DNA of 10,270 nt from Pseudoneurospora amorphoporcata (GCA_033297205.1 MU859542.1:1-10270); one strand, 5' to 3'. Positions 1-8,774 are shown, counted from the first letter of the stretch. The notes: generated from the sequence alone by a model not told the origin. Program-made: numbers and translations.

Positions 1-95
<95 letters not shown>
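1..95. repeat. (AAT)n microsatellite, at least 31 units
   Basis: The trinucleotide AAT repeats without interruption for 31 full units plus two bases and breaks at position 96, where A replaces the expected T. The tract touches the window edge, so its true length is unknown. It lies about 540 bases upstream of the bet1 start codon, so it is most likely intergenic. It codes for nothing visible. Uninterrupted tracts of this length are normally length-polymorphic between strains (general knowledge, not seen here). Confidence 0.98.
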
Positions 96-98
<3 letters not shown>

Positions 99-638
99 GT
101 TATTAGAAGAAAGATAAGGTCGAATACCCAATTAGCACAGGCACTCTCTCTGAAAGGAACTTGACATAACCCCGAAATATTACCCTCAACATCAAAAGAA
201 AGCAGATAATTGAAAGGCAAGGTAAATCGTAGCAAGGACTGTCGAGATCTTTTGAAAATGCTACACCAGGCCATCTGTTCGTTGAAGCCGGCTTCGGTAC
301 ATCATGCAGCACGAACGATATTGTACACTTGGCCACCAAGTATCACCCCAGACGCGGAGAGCAATACCTTGGGTATCTTAAGGTATGTATCTCGATGGCA
401 CGGGCCTAAACAACTGCTTGGGCGGAGACCGAAAATAAAAAAGGGGGATCTGCCGGCGACTGGGCCAAGGGTCCATCCAACTTTGTTTTCTTTCTTCACC
501 ACCCGCACCCACCCACCGCCCGACGCTATGGAACTTGTCGCCATTTCATCTATCTTGAAATCTGATTAGTAGTAGCTACTTTCTTATCTGTCCTACCATT
601 TAACGACACAACTGATTGACCCGACTCTCGCTCTCGAT
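96..638 (+). promoter_or_regulatory. upstream region of bet1 (promoter and 5' leader)
   Basis: This is non-coding sequence between the microsatellite and the bet1 start codon. The short ORFs here, on both strands, look like chance: none resembles a known protein. A small inverted repeat CTTGG-CCA-CCAAG lies at 328-340. The last 20 bases before the ATG are pyrimidine-rich (CTCTCGCTCTCG), as is common near fungal transcription starts and leaders. I see no convincing TATA box. The transcription start cannot be placed from sequence alone. Confidence 0.45.
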
Positions 639-1871
639 ATGGCTTCCAGGTGAGTCCTATTCTCTTTTACGTTCGGTATTGCATTGCACCACACCACCCA
701 CCCGCAGATGCCACCTTTCCCGTTTCGAAATGCGACTTGGCCTTGTCAACCCGACCGACCCCACGACCGACACGAATGAAGCGATCGATTGAGCTGCTCG
801 GTTCCGGAAAGGGTGCGCGATTTCACCTTGCGGTCATGTCTGCGGACAAAAGGTAGCAGCATCGATATCATGGTTGGTTGGATTGGACAAGTCAACATCT
901 CTCGACATGTCCCTGGCACGGCACGACAGCCTCAACTACGTCATCGCTCTGTCTTCCAAAGTTTCGCCAACACGCCGATCATACTATACGATACGAATAC
1001 AATACGATGATGCGACGCAATCTCGACAGCAGTGCGACCACAGCAGCACTGGCGAGAGGAGCGACAACCACGGCGGAAGCGAAACCATCAACTCGATCCA
1101 TCCACTCTGCCGCCCAGTCAACCATTTACGCCCCTCCTCAACTTTGACCAGCCCCATGCCACCTACCGCCAACCCCTCCGTCGAACAAGTAAAGAACACA
1201 TCATTCTAACAAGTAGTCTTCATTTTTTTCTGCATACAGATTCGCGCATTCCTCCCTACACCAGCGCGACCCGCGCAGCGACCTCTTCAAGGGCTACTCC
1301 GGCTCCAGCACCGCCGAGCGCCGCTCAGCCAACGCCAGCCCAGCCCGCTATGGCGGCGGCGGATACGGGTACGGAGGCGGCGGCGGTGGGAGTTCCTATA
1401 ATGGTGGTTACAACGGGAGTTCGTCGACGCTAGGTGTGGAGAGGGGAGGGTTTAGGTCTGCGACGCCGAATTCAAAGGGCCAGTACAGCGACGCAGTGCT
1501 TAACGAGCTCGAGAGCCAGAACGATGAGCAGGTGGAGGGGATAATGGGTAAAGTCAGGATTTTGAAAAATGTATGTTTTTTTTTTCCTTCTCTTCCTTCT
1601 CTTTGCTCCTCTGCCGCTTCCCTCCATTGCCAGCCCGTCGGGCTAACAAATCCCCCAAAAACAGATGACAGTAGCAATCGGCGACGAAATCCGAGACTCC
1701 TCTGCCCTCGCCGAGAAAATGAACGAATCCTTCGACCAGACCCGCCTCCGACTCCGCGGCACCATGAACCGGATGCTCATCATGGCACAAAAAACCAACG
1801 TCGGGTGGAGGGTATGGCTTGCCTTCTTCGCTGCTGTGGTGCTCCTCTTTTTCTACGTGAGATATCTCTGA
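639..1871 (+). CDS. bet1: Bet1-family Qc-SNARE (ER-Golgi vesicle fusion), 3 exons
   Basis: Joining 639-649, 1240-1570 and 1665-1871 gives 182 residues ending in TGA. Bet1 is a tail-anchored SNARE that pairs with Sed5, Bos1 and Sec22-type partners in ER-to-Golgi fusion (family knowledge). Seen: N-terminus MASRFAHSSL followed by QRDPRSDLF; a Gly/Tyr-rich stretch at about residues 41-63; a SNARE helix from about 85 to 157 (LNELESQNDEQVEGI, then MTVAIGDEIRDSSALAEK, then RGTMNRMLIMAQ); and one C-terminal membrane segment at about 164-179 (WLAFFAAVVLLFFYV) with only three residues after it, the expected tail-anchor layout. The start has a purine at -3 and G at +4. Splice frames agree at both joints, and both acceptors have a CTAAC branch site upstream. 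It is longer than human or yeast Bet1, mainly through the Gly-rich N-terminal part. The residue aligned to the SNARE zero layer appears to be Ser136. The family call is firm; exon 1, with only 11 coding bases, is the least certain part. Confidence 0.88.
650..1239 (+). other. bet1 intron 1 (590 nt)
   Basis: The donor is AG|GTGAGT at 650. The acceptor is CATACAG ending at 1239, preceded by T-rich sequence and a CTAAC branch site at 1206-1210, 29 bases before the acceptor. It splits an Arg codon after three whole codons. It is long for a filamentous fungus, where most introns are well under 150 nt. It contains several short ORFs in the + frames, none resembling a known protein. An unrecognised alternative 5' exon inside it cannot be excluded. 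Confidence 0.75.
1571..1664 (+). other. bet1 intron 2 (94 nt)
   Basis: The donor is AAT|GTATGT at 1571, followed by ten T residues and a long pyrimidine tract. The CTAAC branch site is at 1643-1647, and the acceptor AACAG ends at 1664. It is a phase 0 intron that separates LKN from MTVAIGDE inside the SNARE helix. Reading straight through would break the heptad pattern of the helix, so splicing is strongly supported. Confidence 0.92.
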
Positions 1872-2613
1872 ATATCTCTACTCCAAGGTTCTCCTGACCT
1901 GAAAGAGAGAGAGCCTTGGCCGGTGACTGGTGGCTGGTGGTTCTGCTGTTGCCACGCAGGGCAAAGTGATATGAGTCTGATGAAGATGAAAACGGAACAA
2001 AAAACACGCCATGTGCTGCGAGGAAAGATGGGATGAAACCACGGTAAATATGGCTTCGATCGATGACTGGTGACACGAGTGGATAATGAGGGAGCGGAAA
2101 TATTCTACGTTAAAATGGGTGGCTGCCTTATGGGATAGAAAAAGCATGGATATGGGGCTGCCCTTGGTAGATTCTGGGTGGACCTGGTTTCTTGCATGCT
2201 GGCGCTGGGGAGTTTGTGTTGTTAAGGCTGATTTGGGGCTCTCTCCTTTTCTTTCTCTTGTTAGCCTTTATTACTTGTTTTTAATACACTGACCATCATG
2301 AAGGTATTAATGAGATCATACAGACTTGAACATCACCAAGTGTTTACCTAACAGACACTAATCAGAACTGCGTTCTAACTAAGACTTAAAAAAAAGGAAA
2401 CCGATGCTGCAACAAAGACCAAAGTCTTTTTTTTCTAAGGCTAGCTACTCGACCCCGATTCCTAACACAAGAATAATCTATCCATGATGCCATGATCCTA
2501 AGACTCCATGCGCCTGACCTAAACGACCCTTGTATCAAATGGTGCTTGTTTGCTAAACTCCTCCCTTTAACATTCTTGTGTCCCTTTCCGAACCACTCTG
2601 CACATCAATACTA
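1872..2613. other. convergent intergenic region between bet1 and apc15
   Basis: These 742 bases hold the 3' untranslated regions of two genes that point at each other. The short ORFs on either strand do not resemble proteins. An A8 run at 2388-2395 and a T8 run at 2427-2434 are complementary and 31 bases apart, near the middle. They could serve 3'-end formation for either transcript, but that is inference. No canonical AATAAA signal was placed with confidence. I see no RNA gene here. Confidence 0.6.
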
Positions 2614-4319
2614 CTAGTGCATCCTTCTAACCCTTGGACTACTTCTCATCATGGGACTGCTCTCATCAACAGACAACAGCCCACTGATATCCAGACTACT
2701 CCTCGGCGCTCCTAGCGTACTCCGTCTAGCACTTCCCGCAAGGCTAGTCCTCAACAGCCGCTGGTTTTGCGGCTGCTGCTGTTGTCTCGGCAGCGATACG
2801 CGGCGATGCTGCTGCTGGCCCTGCGCTGATCCCGACCCGGGTGTAGGCCCGTAGCTAACACGGTGATTGCGCCTATGACTGCCGCTCATGCTCAAGTTAC
2901 CACCGTTACCACGGCTACCACTACTCATGCCTACGTTGACTTGCTCTTGTCCACCACCCGGTCCCTCGTTATCGCTGCTATCAAGGATCTCCGCCTCGGA
3001 ATCGGTATGCTCATAGAACCCGCTTTGCGCATGCTCCTCATCTGCTTCGGGGATGCCGTCGTCTAGGTTAGCGTTCATGCCTAGACTGTCGTCCATCATG
3101 TCTCCTTCCGCGTCTTCGTAGCTGTTGTTGTGAGCGACGACAATGTCGTCTTCCTCTAGCATGTGGGACCGGTCTTCCTCGTCGATGTCGTCGTCTTCGT
3201 CCGCGGCGCCGTCGGCTAGATTGATGTGCGTGGGCCGGAGACCGCCGCGGGCCATCATCTCGCGCATGCGTTCTTCGTTGGCGCGTACGTTGGCTAGCTC
3301 GCGCTGCTGCTGGGCATTATTGTCGTTGCGGCGGTGAGGGCGGAGGATGGAAGAGCCGGCGCTCGTTGCTGTTGGTGCTTGTGCTTGTGGGGGTTCGATT
3401 GTGTCTTCGTCGTCATTGGTATGATCGCCGACAGTGGTGTTTCGTTCGGTGGTGGCTTCTTCCTCTTCTTCGACTTCATCCTCCTCTTCATCGTCATCAC
3501 TAGCCCCATCGTATCCAAACCCACCCTCATCTGCATCGGGAATATCCTCATCCAAATCCCTTCCTCTCATTTCATTCATGTCATCATCACCCTCCATCAT
3601 CTCCAGGTCACCACCGGCGCCACCAGGAATTGTGTTCGTATCCCCCACCTCCATCCCCTCCGCAGCAGTAACCTCGTCCAGCACTGGCGCTGTCGCATTA
3701 ACAGCTCCAGCCACAGCAGCAGCAGCAGCCGCCTCCGCCTCCGCCAGCTCCCTAGCCAGCATCTCCTCGCGCCGCATCGCCTCCTCGTGCTCCTGTCTCT
3801 CGCGCTCCTCCTCGCGCATCTGGAACAGCGTCTTGCTGACCCCCGGTGGCTTCAGCCAGGTACTGCCCAGGTTGCTCACGTTGGCCTTGCGACGCTCCAT
3901 ATACGTCTCGTCGGCGCGGAGGCGGCCGAGCAGGGAGCGCTCGATGATGGCGGCTTGGATGTTGCGGGAGGCATTTCGGCTGGTGACATGATTCGATGAG
4001 GTGGTGGTGGTGTTTGGGTTGTTGGCTTGTGGGTTGTTGGTGATTAGAACGTCTGGGGAGGTGGAGGAGGAAAGGGAGAGGGATGGGTCGAAAGGCGAGA
4101 GGAGGCCGGAGGTGGAGGAGGCGAGAGGGTTGCGGGAGGAGGTGTACCAGAGGGAGTGGGACTGTTTGTTTGTGGTTAGCAAGCTGATAAGCAAGTTGAG
4201 TGTTGGGTGGGATTGGAGGGAACCGGGGCGTGATATGAGAAGGGGTAGGGCTGAGGGAGCAGATATAAGGGATCAGAACTTACGTCGCGCGGGGCCAGGT
4301 CAGGGAGAATGGAAAACAT
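2614..4319 (-). CDS. apc15: anaphase-promoting complex subunit 15 (Apc15/Mnd2 family), 2 exons
   Basis: Joining 4319-4284 and 4161-2614 gives 527 residues ending in TAG. The N-terminus MFSILPDLAPRD, then SHSLWYTSSRNP after the splice, matches the Apc15 signature: initiator Met, hydrophobic residues, P-x-L-x-P-R, then [ST]-x-[ST]-LW and R-x-P. As in animal Apc15, the rest is strongly acidic. In order: Ser/Thr/Asn-rich linker (about 28-75), a conserved-looking basic helix (about 78-122, ERSLLGRLRADETYMERRK), a charged coiled coil running into poly-Ala (about 122-165), acidic blocks (about 175-250 and 330-405), Gln-rich and basic Ser-rich tail (about 440-527; RRVS, RRST and SSPR sites). The family sits in the APC/C ubiquitin ligase; in animals it promotes checkpoint-complex release, and in budding yeast Mnd2 restrains the meiotic activator Ama1. 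The start at 4319 was chosen because the family begins there, although an in-frame ATG at 4397 would add 26 residues. Human Apc15 is about 120 residues and yeast Mnd2 about 370, so this is a long form. Confidence 0.82.
4162..4283 (-). other. apc15 intron (122 nt)
   Basis: On the - strand the donor GTAAGT begins at 4283, the CTAAC branch site lies at 4179-4175, and the acceptor AACAG ends at 4162. It is a phase 0 intron between PRD and SHSLWY. Splicing restores the continuous Apc15 N-terminal motif; without it the motif would be cut, and the downstream ORF would start with unrelated residues encoded by intron sequence. Confidence 0.88.
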
Positions 4320-4860
4320 GGTTGCTTTGTTGTTGACGAGGCTTTTGTTGCAGGAACGGTTTGGTTTTTGGTTGGTTGATTCTAAGATACAGCGCATGCA
4401 GAGTTTGGTCTGCGATGAGGACCGCGACGTCTTGCCCGATTTTAGCTGTGCATACCTATGTATGTGGAAAGGTTAAGGTTTCGACTCTAGCCAGGGCGAG
4501 TTGATGGTGAAGTTCTCGGGTGATGATGCCGTAGTTGGTAAACAAGTATCGCTGTAGAGACCGCAAAGGTATTACGGACTCGATGAGGAGATTATTAGGG
4601 TAAATGGGCCTATTGGTATGTATGGAAAACTGCGAGCCGACGTTCTAACCGAAGCGGTGGTGAAGTGCATTGTCGTGAATGGTGTTTTGGATGAAAGTCC
4701 CAGCAAACCTTCATCTTGTCACTACACTACAGTAACGGTACCTGTACCCAGTACGTAGCGCAGTTACAGGCAGGTACATAGGTACATCCTACCTGAACTT
4801 TACCCCACAATGCGGCTGCACCTGCTGAACTTTATAGGGCCCGTGCACTTTAACATTTGA
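4320..4860 (-). promoter_or_regulatory. upstream region of apc15 with GTAC-rich cluster
   Basis: On the - strand the roughly 65 bases before the apc15 ATG are A/C-rich with repeated CAACAA and CCAA runs and A at -3, typical of an unstructured fungal leader. Further up, 4738-4785 contains GTAC five times in 48 bases, plus the inverted repeat AGGTA-CATCC-TACCT at 4780-4794. Such GTAC/TACCT motifs are frequent in ascomycete intergenic DNA, and no binding factor can be named. The limits of the promoter are arbitrary. Confidence 0.4.
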
Positions 4861-7800
4861 GGACCCTGATGGATACCTTTAATCTTTTCAACAGGCATTT
4901 CAATGGAACTGACATCTCGAGAGATTTTGATTTCCCTTCTAGGAAACTATTAAAATAGGATGGCTTTGGTCTAGGTGTTATCATGGACGTGACCAGAGTA
5001 TGGTTACCATAACAACCGAGCTCGCTTCAATGTCTATAGAATTTTACGCTCAGCGCTTGGAAATGAATGGCCTGTTCAAGTGGTAGCCTCCACTCTCGTT
5101 GTAAATCCCCCGAGCATCTCCAACAGGTTGCTCACTTTCACATGGTCGTTGATCACTGGAGTCTTTAAACATCACACGTGTTCGGCAACTTTCTGAACAT
5201 GTCCGACTCCAGTCACTTATACCGGATAAACAGCCCCGGTCATCCCATGCCGCGAAGCTCTCAGAAGCTATCCCGCCGATCTCCTGCTTGCTGGTTTCGT
5301 CCGGGCCGTGTCTTGTCAGACAAAGCCAGCCACAAAAGTCACAACAGCAAACAACACCCACAAAAGAGAACTCCGGGCCATTTCCAAGGGACAGGTTCAT
5401 GTAGTTTCCATGGGGTAATCAGAGAGCCTCCCCTACGACTTTGAACGGCACAAACATTTCAACACCCTTTGTTGACTGGACAGTGCATGCTGTTAAATGC
5501 TTGCATGCGGTAGTGCGAGATGTTAGCGCCATTCCTTTTGGGAAACCTCCCATTTGTGAGGAGCGAGCAGAGCGTGGGAGACGGATGGGAGTCTGACATC
5601 CGACCTCTTGAGCTGAGAGGCTAGCAAAACCCACTTCACTGCTTAGGCGCCCTGTTTGTCGGGCGTTTTCGGAAGCATTGGTGTTATTCTCACTGCTGCG
5701 TCTGTTCCGGCCTCCTTGGCGAGGGTAGACTTTCGAAAGGCAGAACAGAAGAGTGGTTGTTGCCTGCGATTCTAGGGAGTAGAAATACTTTGAAGTAGAT
5801 ATACTTTGAGGATGCCCGGTTGGTCATTGTGTTTTCTCTTTGTAGAGACATGTAGAGAGATGTAGAGGAGGGGGGAAAACATTGCTCTGTGCTGCGAATG
5901 GGAGTCGAACCCATTGGGCTTCAAGGAAGACAAGTCATCGACGTTGGGGTTGCGCAGCAGAGCGCCGATGTCCGTCTCTGTGTAAAGCAACACCGTGCTG
6001 AACAGGCAATGTGGTGAGGGTGATGTGAAGCCAAGGGGATGACTCCTCTGCCAATATTCCCAACAGAGGGCAAGGAAGTTCCCGGAATCAGATGTTTGGA
6101 AGAGCCAGAGCTGAATTCCTCCGACTTGCAAGAGATACGATTTTACTCCATTTGAAGGTTGACTGAGCCGGCGCGGACGGTAGGTTGTGTTTAGTTCAAT
6201 GCATCTTTGGTTTCTTTCTTTCCGCGTCCATGACAGCTCTTGTGAACTTCGTCTTTAAGAGAATAGGTAACCCCCACTTCCCTCGTTTCGGATGGACACC
6301 ATCACGATGTTTATTTTCCATAAAGACCACGGTCTCTTGTCTTCTTTTGCTGGTTGTGAAGGGTGCCAATTCCACACCTGCCAGCTGCTACCCCGCCTTT
6401 CATCCATTCAGACCACGGGAGGGAGCGATGCACAGAGACATCACCACACGGACTTTTCACTTCTCTGGGCCCCGTGAGATGGAAGGTTGAGAATATCGTG
6501 GCGGTTGAAGCGAAGCGAAGGAACTGATTTTGCTGCAACATCTGCCCGGCTTCAAGTATAGACGGCTTTGTGTTGTGCTGCTTGTCCTCAGTATCCCGCA
6601 ACGTGCTCTGGCCTCATTTTAAAGTGGGTGACGTAGTCGTAGTGGGCCTTCTGCCGTTGGACCCTCCCGAGCAGGTGAAAGGGGACGGGGACTCTCGATC
6701 TCATCGACCACAGACTGCCGTCCTTGATATTCAAGAACGGCGCGATATTATAGTGTGCGGTCCAGAGACTGTTCAGTTTATTTTTTTTTCTCTAATTTAA
6801 TTTTAATTTTTTCCAATATTGCGTGTAGGCACGCCAGCCTTCGCTTAGTGATACCAAGTTTCTTCTTGTGAATATCCTGTCCGCGCAGCAGAATGTTAAC
6901 TATGAGGCTTCCGACGATTCGGGAATTACTCGTGTCCGCTACACATTCCTGGGCAAGAACAGATACGAAGAATAGTTAAAGGATCGTGTGTTAGAGGCAT
7001 ACCACAGTATCTCTTGGGAGAGTGAATCTTTGATAAGGACTGAGGCGAGTTCGAACCGCGGTTTTCTGTTTGGTTAGCGGGGCATGGTGTTTTTGTGCTG
7101 ATGATTTTTTTTTTTTTTACATCTTTTGATCAACATATGTACTGTCTCACCCCCATCTCCCGCCAAGGGCAGGTTATACAGTTCTTTCGGGTGACACTGC
7201 AGCTGTTACAACCGCATTGGTTTTTCCTATTGGCCAACTCTCTTTTTGAGACCATTCTTTTTCCCGCTTTTTGAACGGTTGCATTCATTCTGAACTCTGG
7301 AGAGAGATCTCAATAGGATTCTGCCAAGACCGGCCGTCTGACTCCGGGCGACTGGGTGGGAGCCGTTGTCGCATCGCCGATGAATCGAAGGCTCTGGGCG
7401 TTCAACAGTCGTACCACAAGACCACCGAGGAACCGCGGCGCGTGGGATAGTGCTCAGACGGGATTTTGCTTAGATCAATGATGGGGTCTCATGTGTCGTA
7501 TGGGAGAACGATCCTGCCATCGATTCTGAATCAGCACAAGCTCCTCTATCATCAGGTGTCTGGGAATATTATCACATGTTTTTGGTAACTGGGCGTTGGT
7601 GTCTTTGTCGTGCGCTTCGTTCTCGACCGAAGCCGGCGCACAGGGTCTCCAGGGAGTCCAGGGGCTGATTCATGAAGTATGTGCCGGCGACATCGGCCCT
7701 CGTGAGATGGGTGTTGGAAAAGCAAGCTTAATGATTGGTTTGCTGGAGGGCACGACGTTGCGACCTCTTCTCTTCCTTGCCAGCCATCCGAGCAGGGGTT

Positions 7801-8080
7801 AAAAGTTTAACATGGATGCCTTGCATGCATGCACTTGAAGCTGGTGGATCTCGGGCTAACTCCAACTGGATGCAAGATGGACGCTCTGAGTGTGGGGTGT
7901 CAATTGTTTCCTTTATACAGTTCTCTTTGTTGGAAGAAAAGTGTCTCTATTTGGGCCAGCCAACCATCGAGAACTCTGCCCCCACCATTAGTCTGGAAGT
8001 TGGGGATAAAATCGACTTATCTGACGGATCAGTTTCCCTTAGAAAATGGTCCCTGACGTGGTTTGCTCGTAGGTCGTGAT
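4861..8080. other. gene-poor region of normal base composition
   Basis: About 3.2 kb with no gene I recognise on either strand. The longest ATG ORFs (about 74-119 codons, for example 5772-6131 and 5050-5400 on - and 7735-8079 on +) have no recognisable family motif and overlap others of similar length, as expected by chance. Two T runs (6781-6789 and 14 T at 7105-7118) and paired ATTGG boxes (7216-7220 and 7229-7233, CCAAT on the other strand) are present. A weak spliced ORF candidate at 6570-6975 and a tRNA-like fold at 5890-5959 are described as findings. The region could be a long promoter, a non-coding transcript or fast-evolving orphan exons; the sequence does not decide. Confidence 0.5.
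5779..5870. repeat. two short tandem repeats (16 bp x2 and 10 bp x3)
   Basis: At 5779-5794 and 5795-5810 a 16-bp unit (GTAGAAATACTTTGAA) is repeated directly with 14 of 16 bases kept. At 5841-5870 a 10-bp unit is repeated three times: TGTAGAGACA, TGTAGAGAGA, TGTAGAGGAG. They lie 30 bases apart in a gene-free stretch. They look like replication-slippage products, though a binding-site array is possible. Confidence 0.8.
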
Positions 8081-8276
8081 ATCGTGTGTACAATCTAACC
8101 CTAGTTTGTTTGTTAGTTAGGTACAAATAGTAGAGGAAAATAGGGATGCAAAGCTAGTAATATATGTTGATTTCTAACTAAAACTAACATACTGTAAACA
8201 CTATTATATATTAATCGACATTCAAAACAAGGGAAAATAGGTGCAAAAATAGAGTTTCAAATATTATAAATTAATA
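8081..8276. repeat. AT-rich relic, left of the transposon
   Basis: Base composition changes at about 8080 from ordinary to AT-rich, with many TpA steps and stops in all frames. The same kind of sequence resumes after the transposon at 9043, so this is the left part of one older block that the element split. It looks like repeat DNA degraded by RIP (C-to-T at CpA), but the parent element cannot be identified. Confidence 0.5.
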
Positions 8277-8284
8277 TTTAATAT
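8277..8284. repeat. 8-bp target site duplication, left copy
   Basis: TTTAATAT sits directly against the left terminal repeat and recurs exactly at 9035-9042 against the right one. The bases outside do not extend the match, so the duplication is exactly 8 bp. It fits the hAT target pattern nTnnnnAn. Because the surroundings are AT-rich, some of the match could be chance, but its exact abutment on both ends argues against that. Confidence 0.88.
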
Positions 8285-8362
8285 GAGAAGCGCTACTCGC
8301 ACGTTGGCAAAACTCTACTCGCACGTGGATCCATATTTTTTTCCCATACATTACCCGAACCC
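8285..8362 (+). repeat. left terminal inverted repeat (78 bp)
   Basis: It begins GAGAAGCGCTACTCGCACGT and ends ACCCGAACCC. It matches the reverse complement of 8957-9034 at 74 of 78 positions without gaps; the first 42 bases are identical. It holds CTACTCGCACGT at 8293-8304 and again at 8315-8326, a spacing of 22 bp, about two helical turns. These are the obvious candidates for transposase binding sites. Confidence 0.95.
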
Positions 8363-8413
8363 GCTTGAAGTCTGCCATAGCTGATGTATTCTTTCATAAA
8401 TTTCGCCAAGCAC

Positions 8414-8463
8414 ATCTGGGCATTTCAACCTTTTAAGGTTGCCATACTATGCTAAGCCCAGAT
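8414..8463. repeat. nested inverted repeats inside the element
   Basis: Outer arms ATCTGGGC (8414-8421) and GCCCAGAT (8456-8463) enclose an inner hairpin CAACCTT-TT-AAGGTTG (8426-8441). The outer arm contains the 7-mer TCTGGGC that also builds the large palindrome at 8827-8842. The structure could fold as DNA or RNA. Confidence 0.85.
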
Positions 8464-8509
8464 TCTAGACTGCAGCGTACGCACTCCTAGATTTGTACCC
8501 AGATCCAGT

Positions 8510-8553
8510 TCTTACAGGGCATTTATATAGCGGTCTTACAGGGCACTTAGCGG
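8510..8553. repeat. imperfect tandem duplication inside the element
   Basis: A 24-bp unit beginning TCTTACAGGGCA and ending TAGCGG (8510-8533) is followed directly by a 20-bp copy, TCTTACAGGGCACTTAGCGG (8534-8553). They differ by a 4-bp indel and one substitution. Confidence 0.85.
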
Positions 8554-8774
8554 CACGGTCGCATGCGCCCGTCGGCTAAGTCACTACATCGGTCATCTAC
8601 ATCGCAATTAGCTAGGGAAACGCATAGAAAAATAATGGATCATTCTATACTATGGACAGATGCTAGCGCTTTGTTTACTTAATAATATCTAATAATGCGC
8701 AACGTAGTAGATTGAAAGATTATAATGTGATGATGCATGCGATGGTGGTTTGATAAAGGAAGTAGTGCAATAAG

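Noticed and set aside
210..569. 119-codon ORF upstream of bet1
   Set aside because: It has no family features and is paired with an equally open antisense frame; it is more likely promoter and leader sequence.
3334..3999. 221- and 185-codon ORFs on the + strand opposite apc15
   Set aside because: They are antisense shadows of the acidic and Ser/Ala-rich apc15 codons; their Ser/Leu-rich composition follows from that.
4320..4397. In-frame ATG at 4397 as apc15 start, adding 26 residues
   Set aside because: The Apc15 family motif starts at the Met at 4319, which has A at -3; the added residues look like translated leader sequence.
5772..6131. 119-codon ORF on the - strand with a plausible-looking stretch DIGALLRNPNVDDLSS
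   Set aside because: Only about 30 codons look coding-like, no family is recognised, and the rest is unremarkable; kept only as part of the gene-poor region.
7045..7070. AGTTCGAACCGCGG, resembling a tRNA B box
   Set aside because: The arms do not pair as a T stem in either orientation, and no A box or acceptor stem lies at the right distance.
7735..8079. 114-codon ORF on the + strand
   Set aside because: It overlaps other ORFs in the same stretch, shows no domain, signal or membrane pattern, and no splice or neighbour context supports it.
8095..8106. CTAACCCTAG, resembling a telomere repeat
   Set aside because: A single partial unit with no tandem array; not evidence of a telomere or an interstitial telomeric tract.
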